Shown: one piece after another, positions 13,301-23,452 of the stretch
Position numbering within the stretch: the stretch's first letter is position 1
Layout of the letters: every line of letters begins with the position of its first letter
NCBI GenBank assembly: GCA_019925105.1
Contig: JAHGAU010000035.1
Coordinates: 372,001 to 436,000, forward strand
Source: Niebla homalea
Taxonomy: Eukaryota; Ascomycota; Lecanoromycetes; Lecanorales; Ramalinaceae
Direction: 5' to 3'
Length of the DNA stretch: 64,000 nucleotides
Translations under genes and position numbers: made by a program
Notes under the pieces: generated by a model
What the model was told of the DNA's origin: nothing
What the model saw: only the letters and a program-made list of their open reading frames with translations
Databases searched by the model: none

Positions 13301-13682
13301 ATGTCCGCACCCACCCAATCCCCCAGCCGCACCACCTCCCCAACCACTTCCACCCAATCCCCCTCCAGCGACCCCACTATAACATCCTCCCAAACCTCAT
13401 CCTACGACCTCAATAATCCCGCTGATGCCCTTTCATCATATGCGCGGTAAAAACCCCCCCCATCTCTCTTTCCTGTCAACAAGTTTAGGCAAATGCTGAT
13501 ATATGTACCATCATAGAATCATGCACGCACATACCCTCTCCCAACTCGACCTCCTCAAACGCGAGTCCCGCGCCTCCACCCGCCGTACTGCCCCCTCTCC
13601 CAAACAGGATGTGGGTGTGAGCGCGATGGGGCAGTTGAGGGAAGAGAGTAGCGTGGGGAGTGTTGATAGTGTTGCGTCGTGA
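13301..13682 (+). CDS. small unrecognised protein, two exons
   Basis: Exons 13301..13446 and 13517..13682 give 103 aa. The intron 13447..13516 (70 nt) starts GTAAAA and ends ATAG with a CTGAT branch-like site. It joins phase 2 to make ALSSYARIMHAHTLSQLDLL. The N-terminal half is a low-complexity Ser/Thr/Pro stretch. The C-terminal half is a short amphipathic helix (about 44-66) followed by a basic SRASTRRT segment and an acidic-Ser tail. There is no signal peptide or membrane segment. I do not recognise a named family. The coding call rests on the ATG after a pyrimidine-rich leader, clean splice sites, and the helical part appearing only after splicing. Function unknown. Confidence 0.6.
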
Positions 13683-14476
13683 AAGTCTCCACTCTGCTCG
13701 AGTGGGAAGGGGAGGGGGGGGGAGCAAGTGATTTTATGCGCAGCACATGTGAAATAAGGTAGGAGGTAGGAAGGCGGTGGTTGATCTATACCGATATCTG
13801 CATGCATGCATGGTCATTGGCGTTTTACGATGGATCTGATCATTCAATCAAATGTTATGACGTGCAACGGGAGCGTGGGTCCCCCTCGGATAATGAGGGT
13901 ATGAAGAGGTAGCATAGCGTGGCATCCATCATACATCCAATGTTTCCAACATTCCTGAGAAGGACGAGCTTCCTTTCACGTTGTGTGACTTGGTCATTGC
14001 CCGATTGCTTCCCGTTTCTCGGACGCCACGTGCTCGATCTACATAAACAACTACCGTCGTTCATGCAAAATCGGTACTGGGTGAGGTAAGGTAAGCAACT
14101 ACCTCCTGAGCGCCATAAGTACAAGGGAGGAATCCCCCCCTTTTCGCCCCAAGACCGCATCGCAAACGCCCAACAGCATTTTTCTTTCCTCGAAAAATCC
14201 CTCCCCTCATCCTTCCCCCCTTTCCCCCCTCCACATAAACCGTCACCACCACCCTTACCCCCATCATCCGCCCTCCTCACCAGCATGGACCCTCCCCCAC
14301 TCCCCCAATTTCCTCTGTCGGTGGCTGCATCCCCCCCATCACCCATAACCTCTCCAACATCACAACTTCCCCGCCCACGCACATGTGAAAGACCACCCCC
14401 ACCCCACCTTTTCCTCATTCGGCGATAAGATTCGCGCATGGGAGTAGTCTGAGATCAACCACCCTTGGTCCCCGAA
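13683..14476. other. intergenic flank, left of inverted-repeat element
   Basis: No gene seen. The segment from about 14125 to 14410 is extremely C-rich on the + strand (runs of CCCCC with TT), which opens a spurious 194-codon frame on the - strand rich in Gly, Arg and Lys. It has no domain and a composition unlike the neighbours' proteins. Confidence 0.5.
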
Positions 14477-15732
14477 GGGGGTCTGAGCAAGAATCTCCAT
14501 TTTTCGGGTGGTAATCCATTATTACAAATATCAGTTCCGCGTAGTTTTCATCACTAACAAAAATTTGACTTTTCCGCGTATTCCGCACTTTTCCGCATAC
14601 TTTTGGTGATAGGTGTACTGCTTGAGGCTTGGATTCTGCAATTAAATTACGGTGTTTTTGGGCTATAATTATGGGAGCATATAAAGATTAAGCGTCGCTT
14701 CAGGTGCATGAAGGCCGTGCTCAGCTCTCAGGTTCTCCACCTAAATGACGGTGTTTTTGCGCCTGTTGCGGTAGGGGCACGCGGGCATCGGGCGTCGCAT
14801 CATAGCAAAGGGCTTACTGAAGGGCTTGCTGAAGGGCTTGCTGAAGGGCTTGCTGAAGGGCCTGGTGAGGGGCCTGGTGAGGGGCCTGGTGAGGGGCCTG
14901 GTGAGGGCCTTGCTGAGGGTAAGGGTGCAAGTGAGGGTGCAGGTGAGGGTGCAGGTGAGGGTGCAGGTGAGGGTGCAGGTGAGGGTGCAGGTGAGGGTGC
15001 AGGTGAGGGTGCAGGTGAGGGTGCAGGTGAGGGTGCAGGTGAGGGTGCAGGTGAGGGTGCAGGTGAGGTAAGGGTGCGGGTGAGGGTGCGGGTGAGGGTG
15101 TAGGTGAGGGTGAAGGTGTCCAAATGTCAACAAATCGGCTCAGCATGAGCTCACCCGCCCTGACCGATCCACTCAACCACAGAGGGTCCGCATGCACCCA
15201 GCACCTATCGTCGGAAGGTAATAAAGTAATTATCTCGAGGTTCACTAACTGTGAATAATATATCCCGACTCTTGCTTATTTGCTACTACTAAATGGACCG
15301 TTGCTCGCTGAGTAAAGCTAAAACCTAAGGACGGCAACCACCAACTACAAAGAGCTACCTCGAGGGTATAAAGTGGTCCGGAGCGAGCTATACCAATGCT
15401 AAAGGTATATATAAAGTTTGATCGATTTCTGACTAATAGGTCTTGTGATGTTACTGTCGATGCCGGACGACTTAGATAACGCGCGGAAGTTGTAGTCTAC
15501 AACACGCGATAACAAATTAACCTGCAGTCCAATTGGAAAAACGAGGACGTCAATCGATTCGGCATAGTCGAAAGGTATATACTGTACCTCTCGATTGTTT
15601 TATAGTGGTGGTTATCGCGTGGTATCGCGTGCGATGGTAAGGGTAAGTTGCTAAGGGTTTACCTCAGTATGCGTTTCCCATACAAATTAAGGGTTTACCA
15701 CCCAAAATCCGGAGTTTCTTGCTCAGACCCCC
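14477..15732. mobile_element. non-autonomous element with imperfect terminal inverted repeats
   Basis: The first 41 bases (14477-14517, starting GGGGGTCTGAGCAAGAA) match the reverse complement of 15692-15732 at about 35 of 41 positions. The 17 outermost are identical, as are CTCC and GGGTGGTAA further in. The 1256-bp interior encodes no transposase that I can see. It is A+T-rich near both ends, contains a diverged direct repeat built round ACGGTGTTTTTG (about 14653 and 14750), and carries the 12-bp minisatellite described separately. No clear target-site duplication is visible, so the class is undetermined. This looks like a MITE-like or foldback relic rather than a gene. Confidence 0.6.
14811..15117. 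repeat. 12-bp minisatellite with three unit types
   Basis: About 25 tandem 12-mers. Four units of GGCTTGCTGAAG type (14811-14858) are followed by four GGCCTGGTGAGG (14859-14906), a hybrid, a 6-bp interruption GTAAGG, one variant, eleven identical GTGCAGGTGAGG (14937-15068), and then several GTGCGGGTGAGG-like variants. The unit is a multiple of three and free of stop codons, so long artefactual reading frames open on both strands. The eleven identical copies point to recent expansion. Confidence 0.9.
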
Positions 15733-15798
15733 CACAAAACGAGCCCCGGTAGGCTAGCGTCCGATTATGTAAGCCTACCGTTAGGGCCCTTTTGTGGG
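15731..15798. repeat. hairpin-forming inverted repeat
   Basis: The left arm begins CCCACAAAA and ends CGGTAGGCT; the right arm begins AGCCTACCG and ends TTTTGTGGG. The arms are about 25 and 27 bases with a short central bulge and a loop of about 16 bases. The hairpin directly abuts the right end of the 1.26-kb element. It could be a small foldback insertion or part of that element's subterminal structure. Confidence 0.75.
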
Positions 15799-17782
15799 TA
15801 AGGGCTGAGAACTGAGACTACATGGGAGAGCACCGGGACCGTTGTTGGGGGGAACATTGGACAAAACCCCCCGGCCTTTTCCCATGGAGGAGGAAGGAAT
15901 TTTCAGGGGCAGGGGATGGGGGTTTACGGTGTGAGGGGCGGGTAAACCGTTCTAACTGCGATGGCTCGCTCTCCTGGCTTCACCGATATTTGTTGGGGGG
16001 GGTTGGTGGGGGCTGGAAAGCCGAGTTATGGGATGATGACGATAGGCACCATGGGACATATCATCATCATCCTGCGGGCATTAAAGGGTTTGTTATATAT
16101 ATTTCCTTGGGCTTGAGATCATTCTTTTTGAAAGAAAAGAAAAATGGGGGGCGGGGGAGAGCGGAAGAAGAAGAGTTTTCCTTTGTCATTAATTGTTGCA
16201 TATCAATCAATCAACCAGGGCATCATTCCAATCACCATCACCATCATCATCACCACCATCGCAATCTCCCCAACCTTTCTTGGTTTTTGGCCACATCTTC
16301 CCCCCCGCCCCTTCCAAAAACCCCCAATTGACAGACGGGCTCTCGGTTCCAATCGATCCCTTGGGTCCCCTTCCGTATCAAATCAATCGATGCAGATTTC
16401 TTTTCTCCATCCATCAGGATGATTGCATATATATATACATATATACATACACAAAACCACACGGCGGCGCAAAGATCTGGGCATCCGCATCCGCATCGCA
16501 TCGCATTCCTTCATTGCCGAATGATCAGATCACCCACAGGCATCACTGAATGAGTCTCGACTATCGCGCGCGACTGTGTGTGGTGGTGGCAGTGACGCAT
16601 GCAGACCTGCGCGCGAAATTTATTCCCCATGTATTAATCCCAAGTAGTGAGAAAAAGCCGGTTCGGGGTTGATATGAAGGTCTGGGTCGGTCTTCTTGTT
16701 CCCGGCCAGGGTGGCATGGACGTCCCGTGATATTATAGGTAGATAAGAAGCTTGGGCAGGAATGACCACGGAGGGATGTCTTGGTCAGGCAGTGAGGGGG
16801 GAAAGTACAATCATAATATCTTGTCAGACGGGGTTGCAAAGGCAGCGGGGTCGATGGCGATTATGATAGGAAAACCTGGTTGTCTCGATGGCGGCCGTGG
16901 CTGGCTGGCTGGCTGGATCTTGGCAGCTTTTGCTGACTGAAGTTGTGGTCGGTGGATGATCCCGCGGTTGTTGGATGCGTAGTGGTGGTTTGTGCTGGAT
17001 CTGGGATTTCGGCGACTGGACATGAGATGTGAATTATGAGGATGAAGATGGCTGTCGCTGGATTTGATGCATGGACTCAGTGCTCAAATCACACCAGTAG
17101 GCGTTGGTTCCGACTGCGACTGGAGGGGGGGTGTTTGTATTCTGCAGCGGTGATGTCGGGACAAGAGTGGAAATGACAGAGACGCACCGCTCCACCTAAA
17201 TCATGGTACACTGGACGAATATTCCTCATCGAGGCTGTACCTGTTTGAGAACAAACCGGAATGGCCATCATCCACATCTTGAAAAGCAAATGATTTGATG
17301 ATATCAATTCAGCTAGCTGACATGCCATTTCCGTCCTTAGTGATGATAGACAGTACCTCCTCTTCCAGTCAAGAAACGCATAGCAACATATCGCGGCATA
17401 CAATGATAAGAAGCCATCTGAAAGCAAGGACATGGAATGCTGGAAACGACCCTTTCACCTTGTGTTCTCTCTCTCTCTCTGTCTCTCTCTCTCTTCCGCG
17501 ATTAAAACCACTCCCTCCCCCGTATCGTCTCTCAAACACTGTTTTTTCGACGTATCACATATTCTTTAGTGCTATACAGACCGGCTGGAAGCTTTCCACA
17601 CTGAGAAATGAAATAAACGATGTTGGTTGTTGATGGGCGTAGCCGATACTTTGATGAGAAGATCCACTCGCGTTGTTGCACCGGGGTTAGCTGAGGACGA
17701 TTGAATGGTAGAACGAGCGCCACATCGTTGCACCACCCCCTGCTCAGGTTGATGCGGTGCAGAATCGTTCGAAAAGCTCCTC
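15799..17782. other. 2-kb gene-free stretch with microsatellites
   Basis: No supported gene. It contains a CAT/CAC-rich tract (about 16225-16262), a TA/CATA tract (about 16426-16452) and a CT tract (about 17466-17494). Open frames here are short and low-complexity. It lies between an upstream + gene and the 3' end of the F-box gene on the - strand. Confidence 0.5.
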
Positions 17783-19726
17783 CTACACGGATGCTTTCTT
17801 CTGGGAACGTTCGTATTCCGCCTGTGAAATTTCTTCGACTGAGTCGGACTTGTCGTCGTCCTCATGTTCTTCCGCATCCTGATCCGTGTTTGTGTCCTGG
17901 TTCTCTTCTCCTTCCCCTTCGTCGTCGTCTTCTCCTTTGTCGACTTCGACCTGGCCTTCTTCGACCTCGTCTTCTTCCTCTTCGCTTTCTGTTGGTTCGA
18001 CTACAGACATTTGAAAGGGATCGAACAAGCGACTCTGGGATAAACATGCGAGTCGGGCAGTTTTTCCGATGGCGCGACGGATGCGATGCTGGAGCATTCC
18101 CTCCTTGACAAACATATCCAAAGCTTTGCATTCTGGGACCGGAATAGGTGTCAGCTCGCTCGGCGTGTCAGGCAGACCGGGCACGCCCCAAGAGTCTACA
18201 GTAGTCAAAAGCACTGCCTTCATGCATGGCCATTGGTTGCGGCAGATGCTTGAATAGATATATTTCCCAAAAATGTAGTCCCTCCAGCTGATATGCCGCT
18301 CCACCATGGGTTGCCACACCAGGTTGGAATCGAGGCGTCCGTCCGATCTAGGATTGTCTGTTCCATGTCTAAAATTGAAATGGGTCAAGGTTTGACTGTT
18401 GCGTTCAAGGATCATCCCACAAAGCATGTAGCCGAGTGCATTCAAGTATGCAGGAAGTGGTCCAGGGTACTCCTCCATGGACGCTGGACCATGAGTTTCG
18501 AAAGTCAGGACCTTGAGCGAGTGACATTGAAGTAATGCGCAGAGATAAGTGTTGACTGGGATCAGTTTCTCGTAGGTGCTTAGCAATTCGGGCGCATGCC
18601 GGGCATAGTGTTCCCATGGAATGATTCGTTGGACCTGTTCCGAGACATAATAGTAACTCGAAGTCGTTATCATGGTGCAGCATTCCAAATGCTTCATGAC
18701 AATCTCATCGAGGTAGTCATGCAATGGGCGCTGCATGAAGACATTGTTCAGGTACAGATGGGTGAGCTGTGCGAGATCCTGACGGAGCAGCAATGGCGCT
18801 CCAACCTTGGGTTCAATGCATCCACCCAGACCTAGTATTCTCAAGTGGGGCATTCGGACAGCGGGTGCAAATTCTCTTCTTGGCGACGCAATATCTGGAC
18901 CGGGCTGGGACAGATCGAACAGGTCCAAAAACCTCAAATTGGTCAAGGAGCCTAAGACCTGCCAGGAGCTCCCGAGGAATCTCCAGATGCCATCTTGGCT
19001 ATACCATCCAGTGAGATTGTTGTCGAATGGCAGGATGGTCCAGCGCAGTGCATGGACGTAAAGCTTGTATTCCGGGTGTACATCCAAGGTACGAATGAAG
19101 GTCTCCTGTTGTTGAAGGATGGCTGGAGGAAAGTTTCGACATTGTAAAGAGTCAGAATGCACCAAGTCCCTTCCACAACGACCAGGATTAGAAACCAGTC
19201 CTCTGTTGTGAGTACTCAGATCCACGTTACGGTAGAGGTGACGTCTAGCAGGCGCAGCGAAATCTCTGGCTGTTAGGCAAAGGCTCCAGCAAGTCTTCTG
19301 GTCACAGTATGCAGCGATGAGATCGAGAATCTCTGTGGGAAGAGCTATCATCTCAACAGGTTTGCCAAGTTCCAGGCTGTCCTCTTTAATTTCTTGTCCA
19401 GAAGTGCGAGCCCAAAGGATTTTGGCTTTTTCCTTGTCAAACCCATATACATCTGCTAAGCCGTCCAGGGTGTAGTCTACCGTGTGCGAGATAATGCCCA
19501 GTAGGCTGTTGCCATCTAGTGAGGATGGCATTGTCTTCTTGACAACGTCTGTTGTTCCATGACACTTGTGAATAGCAAAGCTCGTTGCCAGCTGCTCTGC
19601 CATATCGAACGCCGCTGACATGGTTGCTGAAGAATGTGAGCGCATCTGAACAGAATTGAATGTATCGAACGGTGAGTGGATAGATTGAGAGTGGAGACGC
19701 GTGGTCCTTGGGCAGCGTGTGGTCAC
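17783..19726 (-). CDS. F-box protein
   Basis: A single exon of 647 aa. An F-box-like motif lies at about residues 123-168: PVEMIALPTEILDLIAAYC, then TCWSLCLTARDFAAPARRHLY. Such domains recruit Skp1 of SCF ubiquitin ligases. The long middle region looks like the leucine-rich substrate-binding part of fungal F-box proteins, with scattered LRFLDLFDL and LRILGLGGC stretches. The last 70 residues are strongly acidic (Glu/Asp runs). Later in-frame ATGs at 19645 and 19621 are also possible starts; the first ATG is used here. The role is presumably target recognition for ubiquitination; the substrate is unknown. No introns were needed. Confidence 0.75.
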   Translation of the reverse strand: MTTRCPRTTRLHSQSIHSPFDTFNSVQMRSHSSATMSAAFDMAEQLATSFAIHKCHGTTDVVKKTMPSSLDGNSLLGIISHTVDYTLDGLADVYGFDKEKAKILWARTSGQEIKEDSLELGKPVEMIALPTEILDLIAAYCDQKTCWSLCLTARDFAAPARRHLYRNVDLSTHNRGLVSNPGRCGRDLVHSDSLQCRNFPPAILQQQETFIRTLDVHPEYKLYVHALRWTILPFDNNLTGWYSQDGIWRFLGSSWQVLGSLTNLRFLDLFDLSQPGPDIASPRREFAPAVRMPHLRILGLGGCIEPKVGAPLLLRQDLAQLTHLYLNNVFMQRPLHDYLDEIVMKHLECCTMITTSSYYYVSEQVQRIIPWEHYARHAPELLSTYEKLIPVNTYLCALLQCHSLKVLTFETHGPASMEEYPGPLPAYLNALGYMLCGMILERNSQTLTHFNFRHGTDNPRSDGRLDSNLVWQPMVERHISWRDYIFGKYIYSSICRNQWPCMKAVLLTTVDSWGVPGLPDTPSELTPIPVPECKALDMFVKEGMLQHRIRRAIGKTARLACLSQSRLFDPFQMSVVEPTESEEEEDEVEEGQVEVDKGEDDDEGEGEENQDTNTDQDAEEHEDDDKSDSVEEISQAEYERSQKKASV

Positions 19727-20138
19727 TAGTGGCGAATGGTTGTATCAAACCCTTGTAAAATTTATCACCTGCTATGCGTTAGCCACATTTCCGCGTGATC
19801 TCGTCGGCCCAATAACCTTCCGCCTATGATGCAAACCTTTCATTAAATTTCACAAAGGCCCGGCAGCATGTACGCAAGAGGACAGGGACTCTCTAGTGGA
19901 TGGAAGAGATTCTTAAGTGGTGCTGTTGAGAGATTGAGCAGAATGTAAGGCAGCAAAACAGATTCCTCAACGTAATGAATCAAGCGCTATCATCTTTCAA
20001 ATGGAATAAGCATTGTGGCAATCATCATGAAGCCAACGGGAAATCAATAGGCATCAAATGACTCAATGTGGCATTCACCCAATTTTCAGCTCTAAGGTAG
20101 TGTCACTCAGAAACACTTGCTTAACACACCTTTTTTAT
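19727..20138. other. intergenic, promoter of F-box gene
   Basis: About 410 bases between the 5' end of the F-box gene and the 3' end of the p24 gene, both on the - strand. Nothing coding was seen. It must contain the p24 terminator and the F-box promoter. Confidence 0.45.
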
Positions 20139-20975
20139 TCATACATAGCCTGAGCATGATCTGTCAGTGAAGACTCGGTGCTTGCATTGATTGAACATTG
20201 CTTACCCTTCCTAGCACCTTGGAAAAAGAATCTTACAATGAAGACCTGGAGCCCGGCCATCGCTACCATCAATCCACTCTCCACCACACTGAAGTTGAAG
20301 ATCCTCGCTTCCGTGCTCTTGACGGTGCTGAAATTCCTGTTCTCCCTGGTCCGGAAGTATTTCTGGTTGCGGTTGATGGTGGACAAGTCCCGCGATACTT
20401 TCATGATGGATTCCTCCAGCGCAGAGGTCTGCTCAGGTGGTGTGCCTTGCCTGGCGGGCAGGTGAGCGGACGGGCCTTCTCCCTCGACCTAGATCAGGAT
20501 GTTGGAGCCAGGTCAGCCTTCATGCTGCGAGCGATGGATCATGGGTCTGCAGGGATAGCCACTGCTTACCGCGATTTCAAAATCCACCATCTTGTCGGTA
20601 TACGTGCTCATCTCGTTGTTAAAGCAGAACTTGTACTCTCCCACCTCTTTTGCTGTGAAGACCGCATCCACCTGACGCTCCTTGCTATTCTCCATTATGA
20701 TGTTGTCGCTGGGCCCCATGACGCTGTAATCCACGTCGAACGATCCGCCCGATTGTACCTGGAAAACCCCAACATCATCAATCTCCATTTCAAGACTTGT
20801 GGGGCTGGTATTCACTTACGGCAAAGTAGAATGCAATCTTGGCTCCCTGCTGTTGGACATCGCTAAAGAAGCATGCTTTCTCATTAGGGGAGAGCTTGTA
20901 TGTGAGCGCCGTCCCCGATACAAGACTTGCCAGAGAAGCCAACAGGCTGTAGAACAATAGTAGTGACCTTGGCAT
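20139..20975 (-). CDS. p24/emp24-GOLD family cargo receptor (Erp type)
   Basis: Four exons on the - strand, 20820..20975, 20570..20758, 20206..20488 and 20139..20149, give 212 aa. Introns are 61, 81 and 56 nt with GTAAGT or GTAAGC donors. The protein starts MPRSLLLFYSLLASLASLVSG (signal peptide). A GOLD domain follows with KLSPNEKACFF, YFAVQSGGSFDVDYSV and EVGEYKFCFNNEMST. Then come a coiled coil (KVSRDLSTINRNQKYFRTRE) and one C-terminal membrane segment (VVESGLMVAMAGLQVFIV). The tail is RFFFQGARKGYV, whose last residues come from an 11-nt final exon. p24 proteins cycle between ER and Golgi in COPII/COPI vesicles and select cargo. The length fits the family. The pattern looks most like the fungal Erp (gamma-like) branch, but the subfamily is not certain. 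The ATG at 20975 is chosen over an upstream one because it begins the signal peptide. Confidence 0.88.
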
Positions 20976-21897
20976 TATCGCTAATGACTGTGAGCCTAGC
21001 AAAATTGCTTCGTGAAGATTGAGCCTTATTGGCTTGCGCGAATTGACCATTTGCAGTGAAGCAAAAGTTCCGCATCACAAGCCGCGAGTCGCGGGACCGA
21101 GGTCTTGGCGCGCCCCTGACTCGCTCACTCGTCTTCTCTTTGATCTATTCATTATCCCTAATACTCCAGCGAACATTGACTGGATATATGTCCAGATCGG
21201 ATTTCAGAAATCATTACTGTACACGTAATGGACCTGTGAGAAGATATTTGTGTCACAATCAAAGGTACACAACCCCACAAAGGCGTCTTAAGGTACAAAC
21301 GTCCTCCATGCCATTGGTTTCTATTCTTCCATCCAACCAATAAGTTGAAAACTATCGCCTCGAGATCAATGTAGTCGATCAACTCATATCTCAGAGTCCA
21401 ATCATATCCAATTAGGTCAAAAGGGTTCAACATTTGGATCGAAGCGAATTCTATTTACCTGTCTGAAATCTAATACATCTTGTCCAAACTTCTCCTTGTA
21501 CTAATTGTCTTCTACTTGTGCATTCCCTGCTATCAAAGATAACCTAAATCTCGCCTCTTCCCCAAAAAGTCCATCGCAAGCTTCAGAGACACTGAAATGA
21601 TACCTCCGGAGCTGACTCACAAGTACTAGCTGATTGAGCTCGTGGTGAAGTAGCTGCTTCTTGCAGTCGTTGAAGCTGTTGATTGGCTCCAGTATTCAAG
21701 TGCTACCAACTGATTTACAGCCCGTCACTCTTGTGCTTTCATTTTCAACCAGTCATCTCGCCCCTGAATCAACAAGACTCCAAGACTCCGAAGGATCAAA
21801 CAAACAGAAAATTCTTGAATTCTTGCATCCCAGGGCACCGAGGGCATTGAGACTCCAAAGACTGTGTTCAGCGACCTGTCAGTTCACCACAAGGCTC
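20976..21897. promoter_or_regulatory. divergent promoter region, p24 and exopolyphosphatase
   Basis: 922 bases between two genes transcribed away from each other, so both promoters lie here. No recognisable protein or RNA gene is present. Open frames on both strands lack domains. Confidence 0.45.
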
Positions 21898-23263
21898 ATG
21901 GCATTTCCGAGGAACTCCTTGGCGTCTTTCATTGGATTTGCGAACCGGAACCTCTTCGAATTTGTCAAAGGCAATCGAGACGTACATGTAGTCATTGGTA
22001 ACGAGTCAGCAGGTACTTCACATTCTCCCTCAGAGACAACCACTGCTGACCAAACTCGCAGATCTGGACTCGCTGACAAGTTCCCTTCTCTTCGCCTATT
22101 TCAGATCTTTGTCTCCAGTCTCGGAAGCCTTCTCTCCATACTATGTCCCGGTCTTGAATATTCCGCAATCGGCTGTTCGTTTGAGGCCTGAGTTCGAGGT
22201 GGTTTGCAGACATGCTGGCATCAAAACCAAGGACCTAATGACGCTTGATCATCTGGTCATCGAGCCAGAAAATGCTGAGAAGATCCGCTACATGCTCGTC
22301 GACCACAACAAATTGACAGGTCGACTGAGCGACGTTGCTCCAGATCAGGTAATTGGTGTGATAGATCATCACGATGACGAACAGTACGTCCCTTCAGACA
22401 CCAAACCAGAGCCAAGAATCATCGAAAAAGCCGGCTCGTGCACAAGTCTTGTGATTCGATACTGCAAGCCGACATGGGACGCCATATCCAGTGCCTCAGT
22501 TTCCACGGGCGCTGGTCAGGGCCAAGGGGAAAGCGCAATCAATGACAGCGCCTTCACCCTGACCTGGGACGCCCAGATCGCCAAGATGGCGCTGGCGAGT
22601 GTTCTGATTGACACAGCCAATATGACAGCTCCGGGCAAGGTAGAGGCTGCAGATCGTGAAGCTGTGGATTACCTGGAAGCCAGGATCATGCTTTCTCCGA
22701 AGGACGCCAAGTCATGGCACAGAGATCAATTTTACGAAGAATTGCAAGAAGCCAAGATGGACATTGACGGGCTCACGTTGGAGGAGATTCTGGCGAAGGA
22801 TTACAAGCAATGGACCGAAAACGGCAAAATCCTGGGCATGAGCTCCGTTGTCAAGAACCTGGAATATGCTGTCGGAAAAGCCAATGAGGATGACATGACC
22901 GTGGCTGAGGACAGCGTGACGTTTGCCGAGATCCTGGGACAATTCATGTTTGACGAAGGATTAGATGTCTTTGCCATCATGACAGCATCAAGCACAGTCA
23001 AGGGCGAGTTCCAGAGAGAACTCCTTTTGCAGGCTCGGCCTGGTGCCCATGAAATCGTCAAGTCATTCGTGGTTATTGCAGAGAAGGAGCTGGGTCTCGA
23101 AGAAAAGGGATTTGCAGAAGTGGAGAGACGGCCGAATGCCCAACCGCATCAGCTGTGGAGAAACACATGGAAACAAACAAACGTGAGCAAGAGTCGAAAG
23201 CAAGTCGCTCCTCTTCTGCGGAAAGCCATGCAGCAAGTCACACACCATGTCCAAGAGGCTTGA
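21898..23263 (+). CDS. PPX1: exopolyphosphatase, DHH/DHHA2 family
   Basis: Exons 21898..22012 and 22062..23263 give 438 aa. The 49-nt intron (GTACTT to CGCAG, branch CTGAC) rebuilds the first metal motif, GNESADLDSL, across the junction. Further DHH-family metal ligands are DHN in YMLVDHNK, the name motif in VIGVIDHHDD, and DTANMT around residue 222. The C-terminal half matches the DHHA2 domain, ending in LRKAMQQVTHH. The enzyme removes terminal phosphate from inorganic polyphosphate in the cytosol or mitochondria. Length is close to yeast Ppx1 (about 397 aa) with a slightly longer middle. All catalytic motifs look intact. It is divergent from the p24 gene and convergent with the decayed kinase-ankyrin gene. 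Confidence 0.9.
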
Positions 23264-23452
23264 ATACAATATGGTCCGTAGAAGTCTTATTCAAGGCATG
23301 ACTCGTGCCTCTCTGTCTAATACGTATTTTCTGGTTCTACAGACTCTTGTTGATCTCATGATCTCTCTGGACTGCTTACGTTGCTTCATAGTAGTAGGAT
23401 CCTGTCGAACTCATCCTGCCCGCAAGTCACGGACAACCATTGCGCCTCACCA

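Noticed and set aside
13855..14439. 194-codon Gly-rich frame on the - strand
   Set aside because: Arises from C-rich low-complexity DNA; no domain and biased composition.
14741..15245. Several overlapping frames on both strands over the 12-bp array (Leu-Thr-Cys-Thr, Ser-Pro-Ala-Pro and similar repeats)
   Set aside because: A stop-free 12-mer opens many frames at once; none has a non-repeat domain or splice structure.
16225..16262. CAT-rich tract as a CRISPR-like or spacer repeat
   Set aside because: A plain trinucleotide microsatellite in a eukaryotic genome, without spaced unique sequences.
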